Assembly: GCA_014377915.1 (NCBI GenBank)
Contig: JACMOT010000537.1
Coordinates: forward strand, 1 to 25,847
Direction of reading: 5' to 3'
DNA from: Tardiphaga sp.
GTDB lineage: Bacteria > Pseudomonadota > Alphaproteobacteria > Rhizobiales > Xanthobacteraceae
Length of the DNA: 25,847 nucleotides
Part shown: one piece after another, positions 6,623-13,950 of the stretch
Position numbering within the stretch: position 1 is the stretch's first letter
Layout of the letters: every line of letters starts with the position of its first letter
Translations under genes and position numbers: made by a program
The notes under the pieces: generated by a model
Told to the model about the DNA's origin: nothing
What the model saw: only the letters and a program-made list of their open reading frames with translations
Database searches by the model: none

Positions 6623-8374
6623 ATGACAGATACGAGCATGGCTGCGTCGTTTGGGCGGATTATTTCGGTGCGCGGCTCATTGGCCCGGGTCGGACTGCTC
6701 GCGGTCGGCCAGATGGCGCCGTCCGACATGCGCGGCACCGTCGGCCGCTTTGTCAGTATTCGTTGCTCGACCTCGACCATCATCGCGATGATCACGGAAG
6801 TGTCCTGCGAGAACATCCAGACGTCGGACCTCTATATCGCCAGCGCCTCGGTCGATCTGTTGGGCGAAATCATCGGCGGTCCCGAAAAACCCAAATTCCA
6901 GCGCGGCGTCACCAACTATCCGACGATCGGCGATACCGTGGACTTGATCACCAACCAGGAACTGCGCACCGTCTATGCGCCAAGCGGCTCGGACCAGATC
7001 AATGTCGGCACGCTGCAGCAGGACAAGTCGGTTGTCGCCTATGTCGATGTCGAGGAAATGCTGAGCAAGCATTTTGCCGTGCTTGGCTCCACCGGCGTCG
7101 GAAAATCCAGCGGCGTCTCGCTGCTGCTCAACGAAATTCTCACCGTCCGCCCGCATCTGCGCATCTTCCTGCTCGATGTGCACAATGAATATGGCCGCTG
7201 CTTCGGCAGCCGCGCGATGGTGCTCAATCCACGCAATCTGAAGCTGCCGTTCTGGCTGTTCAATTTCGAGGAAATCGTCGATGTGCTGTTTGGCGGCCGC
7301 CCCGGTGTGCCGGAAGAGCTGGAGATCCTTTCCGAGGTGATCCCGGTCGCCAAGGGTCTTTATACGCAATATCAGAATTCCGATCGCATCGGGCTGAAGC
7401 GGGTCGATCCTAAAACCATTGGTTACACCGCGGATACGCCGGTGCCCTATCGCCTGGTTGACCTGATATCGCTCATCGACGAGCGAATGGGCAAGCTGGA
7501 GAACCGCTCCTCGCGCATCTTTTATCACAAGCTGATTTCGCGCGTCGAAACCGTCCGTAACGATCCGCGCTACGCCTTCATGTTCGACAACGCCAATGTC
7601 GGCGGCGACACCATGGCGGAAGTGATCAGCTATTTGTTCCGGCTGCCCGCCAACGGCAAGCCGATGACCATCATGCAGCTCGCCGGTTTCCCGGCCGAAG
7701 TCGTCGACTCCGTCGTCTCGGTGCTGTGCCGCATGGCGTTCGATTTCGGCCTGTGGAGCGACGGCGCCTCGCCGCTATTGTTCGTTTGCGAGGAGGCGCA
7801 TCGCTACGCCTCCGCCGATCGGAACATCGGTTTCGGTCCGACCCGCAAGGCATTGTCGCGGATCGCCAAGGAGGGCCGCAAATACGGCGTCTATCTGGGA
7901 CTGGTGACGCAACGCCCTGCCGAACTCGACGCCACCATCATTTCGCAATGCAACACGCTGTTCGCCATGCGGCTGGCCAATGAACGCGACCAGACACTGC
8001 TGCGCTCGGCGGTGTCGGACGCGGCCGCCAATCTGCTGTCCTTTGTACCCTCGCTCGGCACCCGTGAGGTGCTCGCCTTTGGCGAAGGCGTCGCCCTGCC
8101 GACCCGGCTGCGGTTCAAGGACGTGCCCGCGCACCAGTTGCCGCGCTCCGAGGCGACCATCTCCACGGCGCCGTCGGTCGCCGCCGGCCATGACATGCAA
8201 TTCGTCAGCGCGGTGCTGGAACGCTGGCGCGGCGCCACCTCGCATCGCGACATCCCGAACGACCCCGGCGCGATCGAGCGGCCGATGGCCCGCACGCTGG
8301 AAGCGCCAATGCTGCAGCCGTCGCTCGGTCTCGATCCCGACCGCTTCTCGCTGCTGAAGAAGCCGCTGCGGTAG
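6623..8374 (+). CDS. HerA-like ATPase (DUF87, HAS-barrel domain)
   Basis: A 583-residue P-loop ATPase of the HerA/FtsK superfamily. The first 90 or so residues form the beta-rich HAS-barrel (GRIISVRGSLARVGLLAVG). Walker A is GSTGVGKS at residues 155-162, Walker B with the catalytic glutamates is LLFVCEEAHRY at 385-395, and the typical HerA tail GRKYGVYLGLVTQRPAELD follows. HerA proteins form hexameric rings that pump or unwind DNA, classically with the nuclease NurA in end resection, but related bacterial proteins also act in phage defence. No NurA, SIR2 or other nuclease gene is beside it. An in-frame TAA immediately precedes the ATG at 6623, so the start is at or after that point; ATGs at 6638 and 6623 are both possible. 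The last 80 residues are low in recognisable motifs. Confidence 0.86.
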   Translation: MTDTSMAASFGRIISVRGSLARVGLLAVGQMAPSDMRGTVGRFVSIRCSTSTIIAMITEVSCENIQTSDLYIASASVDLLGEIIGGPEKPKFQRGVTNYPTIGDTVDLITNQELRTVYAPSGSDQINVGTLQQDKSVVAYVDVEEMLSKHFAVLGSTGVGKSSGVSLLLNEILTVRPHLRIFLLDVHNEYGRCFGSRAMVLNPRNLKLPFWLFNFEEIVDVLFGGRPGVPEELEILSEVIPVAKGLYTQYQNSDRIGLKRVDPKTIGYTADTPVPYRLVDLISLIDERMGKLENRSSRIFYHKLISRVETVRNDPRYAFMFDNANVGGDTMAEVISYLFRLPANGKPMTIMQLAGFPAEVVDSVVSVLCRMAFDFGLWSDGASPLLFVCEEAHRYASADRNIGFGPTRKALSRIAKEGRKYGVYLGLVTQRPAELDATIISQCNTLFAMRLANERDQTLLRSAVSDAAANLLSFVPSLGTREVLAFGEGVALPTRLRFKDVPAHQLPRSEATISTAPSVAAGHDMQFVSAVLERWRGATSHRDIPNDPGAIERPMARTLEAPMLQPSLGLDPDRFSLLKKPLR

Positions 8375-8388
8375 TCTCTGGTTGCCAT

Positions 8389-8406
8389 CCCCGCGCTTGC
8401 ACGGGG
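8389..8406 (+). terminator. Possible terminator hairpin after the herA-like gene
   Basis: CCCCG and CGGGG pair across an 8-nt loop 15 bp after the herA-like stop. It is GC-rich and has no following T-run, so it is only a weak candidate. Confidence 0.3.
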
Positions 8407-8463
8407 GCCATCATCGCCTATGGTCCGCAGCCTGCGCATCTCGCGCCGTGACGGACCCCGCCA

Positions 8464-9042
8464 ATGACCCAGCCCGCGACAAACCGTTTTCCGACGCCCG
8501 CGCTCGACACCCTGCCCGATGACATCCGCAGCCGCATCCTCGCGGTGCAGGAAAAATCCGGTTTCGTGCCGAATGTCTTCTTGTCGCTGGCGTTTCGCCC
8601 CGACGAATTTCGGGCCTTCTTCGCCTATCACGATGCCCTGATGGACAAGGAAGGCGGGCTGAGCAAGGCCGAGCGCGAGATGATCGTGGTCGCCACCTCC
8701 GCCGCCAACCAGTGCCATTATTGCGTGGTGGCGCATGGCGCGATCCTGCGCATCCGCGCCAAGAACCCGCAAATCGCCGATCAGATCGCGGTGAACTACC
8801 GCAAGGCGCAGATCACGCCGCGGCAACGCGCCATGCTGGACTTCGCCATGAAGGTGAGCCGCGCCGCGGAAACCGTGTCGGAACAGGACCTTGTAGAGGT
8901 TTCCGGCCATGGCTTCAGCAATGACGACATCTGGGACATCACGGCGATCGCGGCGTTCTTCGCGCTGTCCAACCGGATGGCCAACGTCACCAGCATCAAG
9001 CCGAATGATGAGTTCTATCTGATGGGGCGGCTGCCGAAGTGA
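8464..9042 (+). CDS. AhpD-like peroxidase-related protein (carboxymuconolactone decarboxylase fold)
   Basis: 192 residues, the typical size of the uncharacterised peroxidase-related enzymes in the AhpD branch of the carboxymuconolactone decarboxylase superfamily. The redox centre is clear: Glu70/Glu72, then Cys84-His-Tyr-Cys87 and His91, matching the E...C-x2-C-x3-H pattern used by AhpD for thiol-dependent peroxide reduction. The protein lacks a signal peptide and is probably cytoplasmic. The ATG at 8464 has only a weak upstream ribosome site. The mgtC-like gene follows 34 bp after the stop on the same strand, so the two may be co-transcribed; no functional link between them is obvious. A role in peroxide detoxification is inferred from the motif, and the physiological reductant is unknown. 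Confidence 0.87.
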   Translation: MTQPATNRFPTPALDTLPDDIRSRILAVQEKSGFVPNVFLSLAFRPDEFRAFFAYHDALMDKEGGLSKAEREMIVVATSAANQCHYCVVAHGAILRIRAKNPQIADQIAVNYRKAQITPRQRAMLDFAMKVSRAAETVSEQDLVEVSGHGFSNDDIWDITAIAAFFALSNRMANVTSIKPNDEFYLMGRLPK

Positions 9043-9076
9043 CGGCGATGCAGTGCATGAGAGGTTGATCGCCGTG

Positions 9077-9586
9077 ATGGAATGGTCGGAGATCATTTTG
9101 CGGCTTGGCGTCGCCACGCTGGCCGGCGGCGCGATCGGGCTGAACCGCGACCTGCATGGCAAGCCGGTCGGACTGCGCACCCTGGCGCTGGTCAGCCTGG
9201 CCACCGCCATGGTGGTGGTACTGGTCGATCCGGTCGGGCCGGTCGGCTTCAGCGATGCCGGCAGCCGGGTGATCCAGGGCATTCTGACCGGCATCGGCTT
9301 TCTCGGCGCCGGCGTCATCTTCCACGCTCCGGATCATTTCCGGATCCGCGGGCTGACCAGCGCCGCCTGCACCTGGCTGACCGCCTGCGTCGGCATCCTG
9401 TGCGGCGCCGGGCAATGGCGAATCGTCATTGTCGCCCTGCTCTTCACCACCGCCGTGATCTCGATCGGCGGCCCCCTCGAGCGTGCGTTGCACCGGCTGC
9501 TGGGCGGCCGGGATCTGCCCGGCCATTCCCGCGACGACGACCCGGCTCAGTCTTCCGACGCCGGACCGCACCAGCCGGGCAAATAG
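9077..9586 (+). CDS. MgtC/SapB family inner-membrane protein
   Basis: A membrane protein of about 169 residues with four or five hydrophobic segments (ILRLGVATLAGGAIGL, TLALVSLATAMVVVLV, GILTGIGFLGAGVIF, TWLTACVGILCGAG, IVIVALLFTTAVISI). The family core is present: GGAIGLNRDLHGKPVGLRT followed by the GIGFLGAGVIF helix. MgtC-family proteins affect membrane potential, F-ATPase activity or magnesium/acid adaptation; this short form lacks the C-terminal ACT-like domain of Salmonella MgtC. The frame extends up to a GTG at 9053, but AGAGG at 9058-9063 favours the ATG at 9077 (or the GTG at 9074). The 3' end overlaps the convergent ParB-like gene by 40 bp. Confidence 0.85.
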   Translation: MEWSEIILRLGVATLAGGAIGLNRDLHGKPVGLRTLALVSLATAMVVVLVDPVGPVGFSDAGSRVIQGILTGIGFLGAGVIFHAPDHFRIRGLTSAACTWLTACVGILCGAGQWRIVIVALLFTTAVISIGGPLERALHRLLGGRDLPGHSRDDDPAQSSDAGPHQPGK

Positions 9587-10173
9587 ATCGCGTCCTGGCT
9601 CTTGGCCAGATCGAGCGCCTTTTCCATCGCCTTGTCGAAATCGGCCTCGACATCCTTTCGCGATAACCGGCGGCGCAGCAGGTCAGCCCACAGGAATTCG
9701 CTGAACGGCGTGACGTCCTTGGCGTAGCCGCCGGCGCGCCGCAACTCGCCCGCGAGGCTACGGAATGGATCGTCCTTCAGCTTGGCGATTGATTTCGGGA
9801 TGTCGTTGAAATGATGCCGCACGCCGCGCGCATCATAGGGATAGACCCAGCGCTGGTTGTCGAGCACGCCCCAGAACGCGTCCTTGTCGACCATGGTGAG
9901 GTCGGCGACCACGGTAACCAGGATGTCCTTCACGCCCTCGTCGTACAGCGCCCGGGCGAGATGGTGGTGATCGATCACATAGTGATTGTGGTCCGGGCCC
10001 AGCACCACCGGAATCATGTGCTTGCCGAGCGATTCCGCCTGCTTGCGCTTGGACTTTTGCTCGCGCCACCGCTTGCGCTTCTCTTTCACTTCCCGCATCC
10101 CCACCGTCATCTGGGTCGGCCGCAGCGACAGGATCGGGATCGGCTGCAGCAGGGGTTCACGGGTGTTGGCCAT
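9547..10173 (-). CDS. ParB-like nuclease-fold protein (ParBc_2 family)
   Basis: A 208-residue protein of the stand-alone ParBc_2 type, not a chromosome-partitioning ParB: it has no helix-turn-helix or dimerisation domain. The N-terminal half reads like a ParB N-terminal domain, with PIPILSLRPTQMTVGMREV and then KHMIPVVLGPDHNHYVIDHH. The usual GERR box is replaced by IDHHHLARAL, a histidine-rich motif that could bind metal. Residues 40-60 are strongly basic. The ATG at 10173 is preceded by CCGGAGAG about 8 nt upstream; the frame extends 13 codons further, but that start is poor. The gene converges on the mgtC-like gene, and their ends overlap. Its function is unknown; nuclease activity is only a family-name inference. 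Confidence 0.8.
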   Translation of the reverse strand: MANTREPLLQPIPILSLRPTQMTVGMREVKEKRKRWREQKSKRKQAESLGKHMIPVVLGPDHNHYVIDHHHLARALYDEGVKDILVTVVADLTMVDKDAFWGVLDNQRWVYPYDARGVRHHFNDIPKSIAKLKDDPFRSLAGELRRAGGYAKDVTPFSEFLWADLLRRRLSRKDVEADFDKAMEKALDLAKSQDAIYLPGWCGPASED

Positions 10174-10380
10174 AATGAAATCTCTCCGGTAATAATTTGC
10201 GATGATTTTCAATGTGCCACGCCGGTCCGGGCGTTGACATCACGCATCCGTCACATCGCTGCGAGAACGACTTGAGTTATCCTGCGCAGAGATGATGCAT
10301 TCGAGCCATGCGCAGTTGGTCAGTAAGCCGACTTCGCGCCGTGCTATCATTAATCAACAACGATCGCGGACCAGCCGACG

Positions 10381-10707
10381 ATGACGAAACAACAGCCCAG
10401 CATCAGGGAGGACGACGAGCACCGTGTGCTCAAATTTGTCCCGCGGACCTCTGCCACGCCGCCGAACCCGCCGGCCGGTCCAGCAACAAATGCCGCCGAT
10501 GACCTGTCCCGCTTCGAGCGCCCGCGCAACGAACCGGACGACTTTCGTCATCGCATGCTGGCCAACGCCGCGGCCTTCGCGCTGACGGCGGTGCTCACCG
10601 GTATCGGGATCTGGCTTGCTGTCAGCATCGCCGAGCTTCGCAAGACCCAGGATTGCGTATTGATGGGCCGGCGGGACTGCGCCAATATTGTTGCACCGCA
10701 GCCATAA
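10381..10707 (+). CDS. Small single-pass membrane protein of unknown function
   Basis: I do not recognise this 108-residue protein. Residues 1-58 are hydrophilic, charged and Pro-rich with no clear fold. Residues 60-84 (MLANAAAFALTAVLTGIGIW and onward) form one transmembrane helix. The short C-terminal tail has two cysteines (Cys92, Cys100) in the pattern DCVLMGRRDC. The absence of basic residues before the helix other than the FRHR stretch suggests an N-in, C-out topology, which would put the cysteine pair in the periplasm where it could form a disulfide. The gene is divergent from the ParB-like gene across about 200 bp and is 186 bp upstream of acpXL. Codon use and GC match the neighbours, so it is likely a real chromosomal gene. 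Confidence 0.68.
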   Translation: MTKQQPSIREDDEHRVLKFVPRTSATPPNPPAGPATNAADDLSRFERPRNEPDDFRHRMLANAAAFALTAVLTGIGIWLAVSIAELRKTQDCVLMGRRDCANIVAPQP

Positions 10708-10811
10708 CCCGCCCAAAATGCCCCGCCGGCACGTCCTCGGCACGGTGGGTAGTTGCTCACCACCATTGAACTGAGGGCAGCCCTCCGTTATACGGGCAAT
10801 CGACTCCTTAC

Positions 10812-10852
10812 GGCGGACAGAGCTTCACGGGGCAAAGCCCCCTCTGTTCCGC
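10812..10852 (+). promoter_or_regulatory. Stem-loop in the acpXL 5' leader
   Basis: GGCGGACAGAG (10812-10822) can pair, with one bulge, with CTCTGTTCCGC (10842-10852), enclosing a perfect GGGGC-AAA-GCCCC hairpin (10829-10841). The structure ends about 40 bp before the acpXL start. It has no T-run, so it is more likely an mRNA leader structure or a terminator remnant of the upstream gene than a strong intrinsic terminator. Function is unknown. Confidence 0.4.
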
Positions 10853-10893
10853 GCCGTCATGACATTTCTGTTCAATCTATCAAAGGCTTAATG

Positions 10894-11175
10894 ATGTCCA
10901 CCACATTCGATCAGGTCGCCACAATCATCGCGGAAACCTGCGACATTCCCCGCGACACGATTACGCCGGAAAGCCACGCGATCGACGATCTGGGCATCGA
11001 CAGCCTGGACTTCCTCGATATCGCCTTCGCCATCGACAAGGCGTTCGGGATCAAGCTGCCGCTGGAAAAATGGACCCAGGAGGTCAATGACGGCAAGGCG
11101 ACGACCGAACAATATTTCGTCCTGAAGAACCTCAGCGCCCGCATCGACGAGCTGGTCGCAGCCAAGGGCGCGTAA
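10894..11175 (+). CDS. acpXL: Acyl carrier protein AcpXL for lipid A very-long-chain fatty acids
   Basis: A 93-residue acyl carrier protein of the AcpXL class, which carries the 27-hydroxyoctacosanoate-type chain that is transferred to lipid A in Rhizobiales. The phosphopantetheine site is Ser37 in [13 protein letters not shown]. The C-terminal half [20 protein letters not shown] is specific to AcpXL and not found in housekeeping AcpP. AAAGG at 10882-10886 is 7 nt from the ATG at 10894 and 4 nt from the ATG at 10891, so I chose 10894; a longer frame back to 10753 would add about 47 unconserved residues. It heads a plus-strand cluster with fabF2XL, fabF1XL, an MDR reductase and lpxXL. The fabZXL dehydratase gene normally found next is missing. 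Confidence 0.94.
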   Translation: MSTTFDQVATIIAETCDIPRDTITPESHAIDDLGIDSLDFLDIAFAIDKAFGIKLPLEKWTQEVNDGKATTEQYFVLKNLSARIDELVAAKGA

Positions 11176-11184
11176 CGCGCCATC

Positions 11185-11241
11185 ATGAACCTCGAATATC
11201 TGCATCTGGTCCACGGCTTCGGTTTCCCCGTCACCGGGTAG
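11185..11241 (+). pseudogene. Short ORF, possible 5' remnant of fabZXL
   Basis: Ten bases after acpXL an 18-codon ORF reads MNLEYLHLVHGFGFPVTG and stops. As I recall them, rhizobial FabZXL dehydratases start with a Met-X-Leu-Glu-Tyr-Phe-Gln-Met-Ile-Asp pattern, so M-x-LEY at exactly this cluster position could be the surviving start of a deleted fabZXL. The match is only a few residues and could be chance, and nothing else of the dehydratase remains before fabF2XL at 11341. Confidence 0.3.
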
Positions 11242-11270
11242 CGGGCAGCCAGATGCAAGGCTTCGAGGGG

Positions 11271-11313
11271 GTGCCGGCGGTTGCCGGCACGCAGGGGGCC
11301 CAGGGTTTGGGCC
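11271..11313. repeat. Two adjacent GC-rich hairpins between acpXL and fabF2XL
   Basis: GTGCCGGC-GGTT-GCCGGCAC (11271-11290) is a perfect 8-bp stem with a 4-nt loop. GGCCCA-GGGTT-TGGGCC (11297-11313) is a perfect 6-bp stem with a 5-nt loop. They occupy the place where fabZXL would be expected and could be mRNA processing or attenuation structures. No T-run follows. Confidence 0.55.
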
Positions 11314-11340
11314 TCGACCTTCCCCAACAGGCAATTTCCC

Positions 11341-12549
11341 ATGGCTGAAACCCGACACGCGACTTCCGAACCGGTGGAAGCCTGGATCACCGGTATCGGT
11401 CTGGCGACCTCGCTCGGCGAAGGCCCGGACGCTCACTGGGATGCGCTGAACGGCAAGCGTATCAATATCGACGAGACCCATTTTGCCCCCTACATCGTGC
11501 ACCCGCTGGCGCCGGTGTCTTTCGACTCGCAGATCCCCAAAAAGGGCGATCAGCGGCAGATGGAGGCCTGGCAGCGGATCGGCACCTATGCCGCCGGTCT
11601 CGCGCTGGAATCCGCCGGTCTCAAGGGCAACAAGGACATCCTGTCGAAGATGGACATGATCGTCGCCGCCGGCGGCGGCGAGCGGGATCTCGCGGTGGAT
11701 TCCGGAATCCTGAATTCCGAAGCCCATGGCGCTTCTTCGCCGGGTTTTCTCAACGACAGGCTGATGAACGATCTGCGGCCGACCTTGTTTCTGGCGCAGC
11801 TCTCCAACCTGCTCGCCGGCAACATCGCCATCGTGCACGGCGTCACCGGATCGTCGCGCACCTTCATGGGCGAGGAAGCCGCCGGCGTCGATGCCGCGCG
11901 CATCGCGCTGGCGCGGATCGCGGCCGGACAGAGCGACGTCGCCTTGATCGGCGCGGCGCATAATGGCGAGCGCAAGGACCTGTTGCTGCTGTACGAGTTC
12001 GACGACTTCAATCTGAAGAACAAGTTCGAGACCGTATGGGCCCGCGAAGCCGCCAGCGGCTTCGCCCTCGGTTCGGCCGGCGCCTTCGTGGTGATCGAGT
12101 CACGCCCGCATGCGGAAGCGCGTGGCGCCAAGCCGTTCGCGCGGCTGAAGAACGTCGTCGCCGACCATGCCCGTCGCCAGGCACCCGGCGAGGTTACCGC
12201 CTCGCTGGAGAAACTATGGTCGAAGCTCGGCCCGCTGAAACCGGATACCGCGATCATCACCGGCGCCACCGGCGCCGAGCCCGTGACCTCCGAAGAACGC
12301 GCTTTCCTGCAGCACCATGCCGACCTCGCGGTGCGCGGCACCGGCACGATGTTCGGCCATACGCTGGAAACGCAGTTTCCGCTCGGCCTTGGCCTCGCCG
12401 CGCTGGCGATCTCGCGCGGGGCGATGTTTCCGCCCAACGATTCAACCGGCTTCGAGATTGAAATGTCCAAGCCACCCACCCAAATCGTGGTGATAGGCGC
12501 CGGGCATTGGCGCGGCGAAGGCATGGCGCTCGTCGAAGCGATCGATTGA
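11341..12549 (+). CDS. fabF2XL: Beta-ketoacyl-ACP synthase-like protein FabF2XL, lacking the catalytic cysteine
   Basis: A 402-residue thiolase-fold protein of the FabF class. Where an active ketosynthase has TACAS, this protein has VTGSSRTF at residues 168-175, so the nucleophilic Cys is replaced (aligned with Ser171). The first catalytic His (NAHGTGT) is replaced in ITGATGAEP, while the second His is kept in MFGHTLETQFPLG. It is therefore probably not a condensing enzyme on its own. The closest analogy is the KS-beta / chain-length factor of type II polyketide synthases, which pairs with an active KS-alpha. The active partner is the next gene, 30 bp downstream. The ATG at 11341 follows CAGGCAATTTCCC; the frame extends to 11281 but the added residues are not family-like. 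The pair should extend the lipid A very-long-chain acyl group on AcpXL. Confidence 0.87.
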   Translation: MAETRHATSEPVEAWITGIGLATSLGEGPDAHWDALNGKRINIDETHFAPYIVHPLAPVSFDSQIPKKGDQRQMEAWQRIGTYAAGLALESAGLKGNKDILSKMDMIVAAGGGERDLAVDSGILNSEAHGASSPGFLNDRLMNDLRPTLFLAQLSNLLAGNIAIVHGVTGSSRTFMGEEAAGVDAARIALARIAAGQSDVALIGAAHNGERKDLLLLYEFDDFNLKNKFETVWAREAASGFALGSAGAFVVIESRPHAEARGAKPFARLKNVVADHARRQAPGEVTASLEKLWSKLGPLKPDTAIITGATGAEPVTSEERAFLQHHADLAVRGTGTMFGHTLETQFPLGLGLAALAISRGAMFPPNDSTGFEIEMSKPPTQIVVIGAGHWRGEGMALVEAID

Positions 12550-12579
12550 CGTCAACATCACCGCCGACGGGAAAACACA

Positions 12580-13860
12580 ATGACAGCAACGCGCGATAAA
12601 TTCGGCCGACCGATCGTCGTCGTCACCGGCATGGGCGTGGTGACATCGCTCGGCGCCGGCAAGACCGACAACTGGGCCAAGCTCACCGCCGGCGAGTCCG
12701 GCATTCGCACCATCACGCGCTTTCCGACCGATGGCCTGAAGACCACGATGGCGGGGACGATCGATTTCATTGATGTCGAGCCGTTCTCCTCCACCGACCT
12801 CTCCGAAAAACTCGGCGATCTCGCCACCGAGGAAGCCATCGCGCAGGCCAACATCGGCAGCAAGGGCGACTTTCCAGGCCCGCTGTTTCTCGCGGTGGCC
12901 CCCGTTGAAGTCGAGTGGCCGCAGCGTCAGGCGGTGGCGCGCGCGATCAACGGCAATGCCGCGATCGATTATGACGCGCTGCTGCGGGTCGCCAGCGGCG
13001 GCCAGTTCAAGAACTTCCACCATCGCTTCATGTTCGGCTCCGTCGCCGATCACATTGCCGAGACCTTTGGCACCAAGGGCTCGCCGATCTCGCTGTCGAC
13101 CGCCTGCGCCTCGGGCGCCACGGCGATCCAACTCGGCGTCGAGGCGATCCGCCGCGGCGAGGCCGACGCTGCTTTGTGTGTCGCGACCGACGGCTCGGTC
13201 AATCCGGAAGCGCTGATCCGCTTCTCGCTGCTGTCGGCGCTGTCGACCCATAACGACCAGCCACAGGCCGCCGTGCGCCCGTTCGCGAAGAACCGCGACG
13301 GCTTTGTGATGGCTGAAGGCGCTGGCGCCCTCGTGTTGGAAAGCCTCGAAGCCGCCACCGCGCGTGGCGCAAAGATCCTTGGCATCGTCGCTGGCTGCGG
13401 CGAACTTGCAGACTCCTTCCACCGCACCCGCTCGAGCCCCGACGGCAAGCCGATTGTCGGCTGCGTCAACAATGCGCTTGAAGATGCCGGTCTGGTCTCG
13501 GACCAGATCGACTACATCAACGCGCATGGCACCGGCACGCCTGAAAACGACAAGATGGAGTATCTCGGCATCTCCATGGTGTTCGGTGAACGTGCCAAGC
13601 AGATCCCGGTCTCGTCGAACAAATCGATGGTCGGCCATACGCTGTCGGCGGCCGGCGCCGTCGGGGCCGTGTTCTCGCTGCTGGCGCTCGCGCATCAGCG
13701 GATTCCGCCAACCAACAATTACGATGTTCCGGATCCCGCCATTCCGTTCGACGTGGTCCCCAATACCGCCCGCGACGCGCGCGTCACCGCGGTGATGTCG
13801 AACTCGTTCGGCTTCGGCGGCCAGAACGCCTCGCTGATCCTGACCGGCGAGCCGATTTAG
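12580..13860 (+). CDS. fabF1XL: Beta-ketoacyl-ACP synthase FabF1XL (active subunit)
   Basis: A 426-residue FabF-class condensing enzyme with the complete Cys-His-His triad: Cys176 (SLSTACASGATA), His316 (YINAHGTGTPEND) and His353 (SNKSMVGHTLSAAG). The C-terminal SNSFGFGGQNASLIL motif is also intact. It lies 30 bp after fabF2XL on the same strand, and the two form a consecutive inactive/active pair. In rhizobia this cluster makes the C26-C30 omega-1 hydroxylated acyl chain of lipid A. A housekeeping FabF is less likely because of the acpXL and lpxXL neighbours. The start ATG at 12580 gives a protein with a short N-terminal extension (MTATRDKFGR) before the conserved VVVTGMGVVTSLG. Confidence 0.92.
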   Translation: MTATRDKFGRPIVVVTGMGVVTSLGAGKTDNWAKLTAGESGIRTITRFPTDGLKTTMAGTIDFIDVEPFSSTDLSEKLGDLATEEAIAQANIGSKGDFPGPLFLAVAPVEVEWPQRQAVARAINGNAAIDYDALLRVASGGQFKNFHHRFMFGSVADHIAETFGTKGSPISLSTACASGATAIQLGVEAIRRGEADAALCVATDGSVNPEALIRFSLLSALSTHNDQPQAAVRPFAKNRDGFVMAEGAGALVLESLEAATARGAKILGIVAGCGELADSFHRTRSSPDGKPIVGCVNNALEDAGLVSDQIDYINAHGTGTPENDKMEYLGISMVFGERAKQIPVSSNKSMVGHTLSAAGAVGAVFSLLALAHQRIPPTNNYDVPDPAIPFDVVPNTARDARVTAVMSNSFGFGGQNASLILTGEPI

Positions 13861-13874
13861 CCGAAGCCTGCCCG

Positions 13875-13906
13875 TCGCCGGTTGACGCGCTGGCGTGAAC
13901 CGGCGA
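13875..13906. repeat. Inverted repeat between fabF1XL and the MDR gene
   Basis: TCGCCGGTT (13875-13883) and AACCGGCGA (13898-13906) are perfect 9-bp complements around a 14-nt loop, 15 bp after the fabF1XL stop. No T-run follows, so within this co-directional cluster it is more likely an mRNA-stabilising or partial-termination structure than a full terminator. Confidence 0.45.
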
Positions 13907-13950
13907 TACGCACCCCATCAGTTTCAACCTATTGCCGGAGACACGGTGTC

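Noticed and set aside
7891..9318. 475-codon minus-strand frame
   Set aside because: It covers the end of the herA-like gene, the AhpD-like gene and the start of the mgtC-like gene, all well supported on the plus strand; it has no family resemblance.
10753..10890. N-terminal extension of acpXL by about 47 residues
   Set aside because: The extension passes through the leader stem-loop, is unlike AcpXL proteins, and AAAGG positions the start at 10894 (or 10891).
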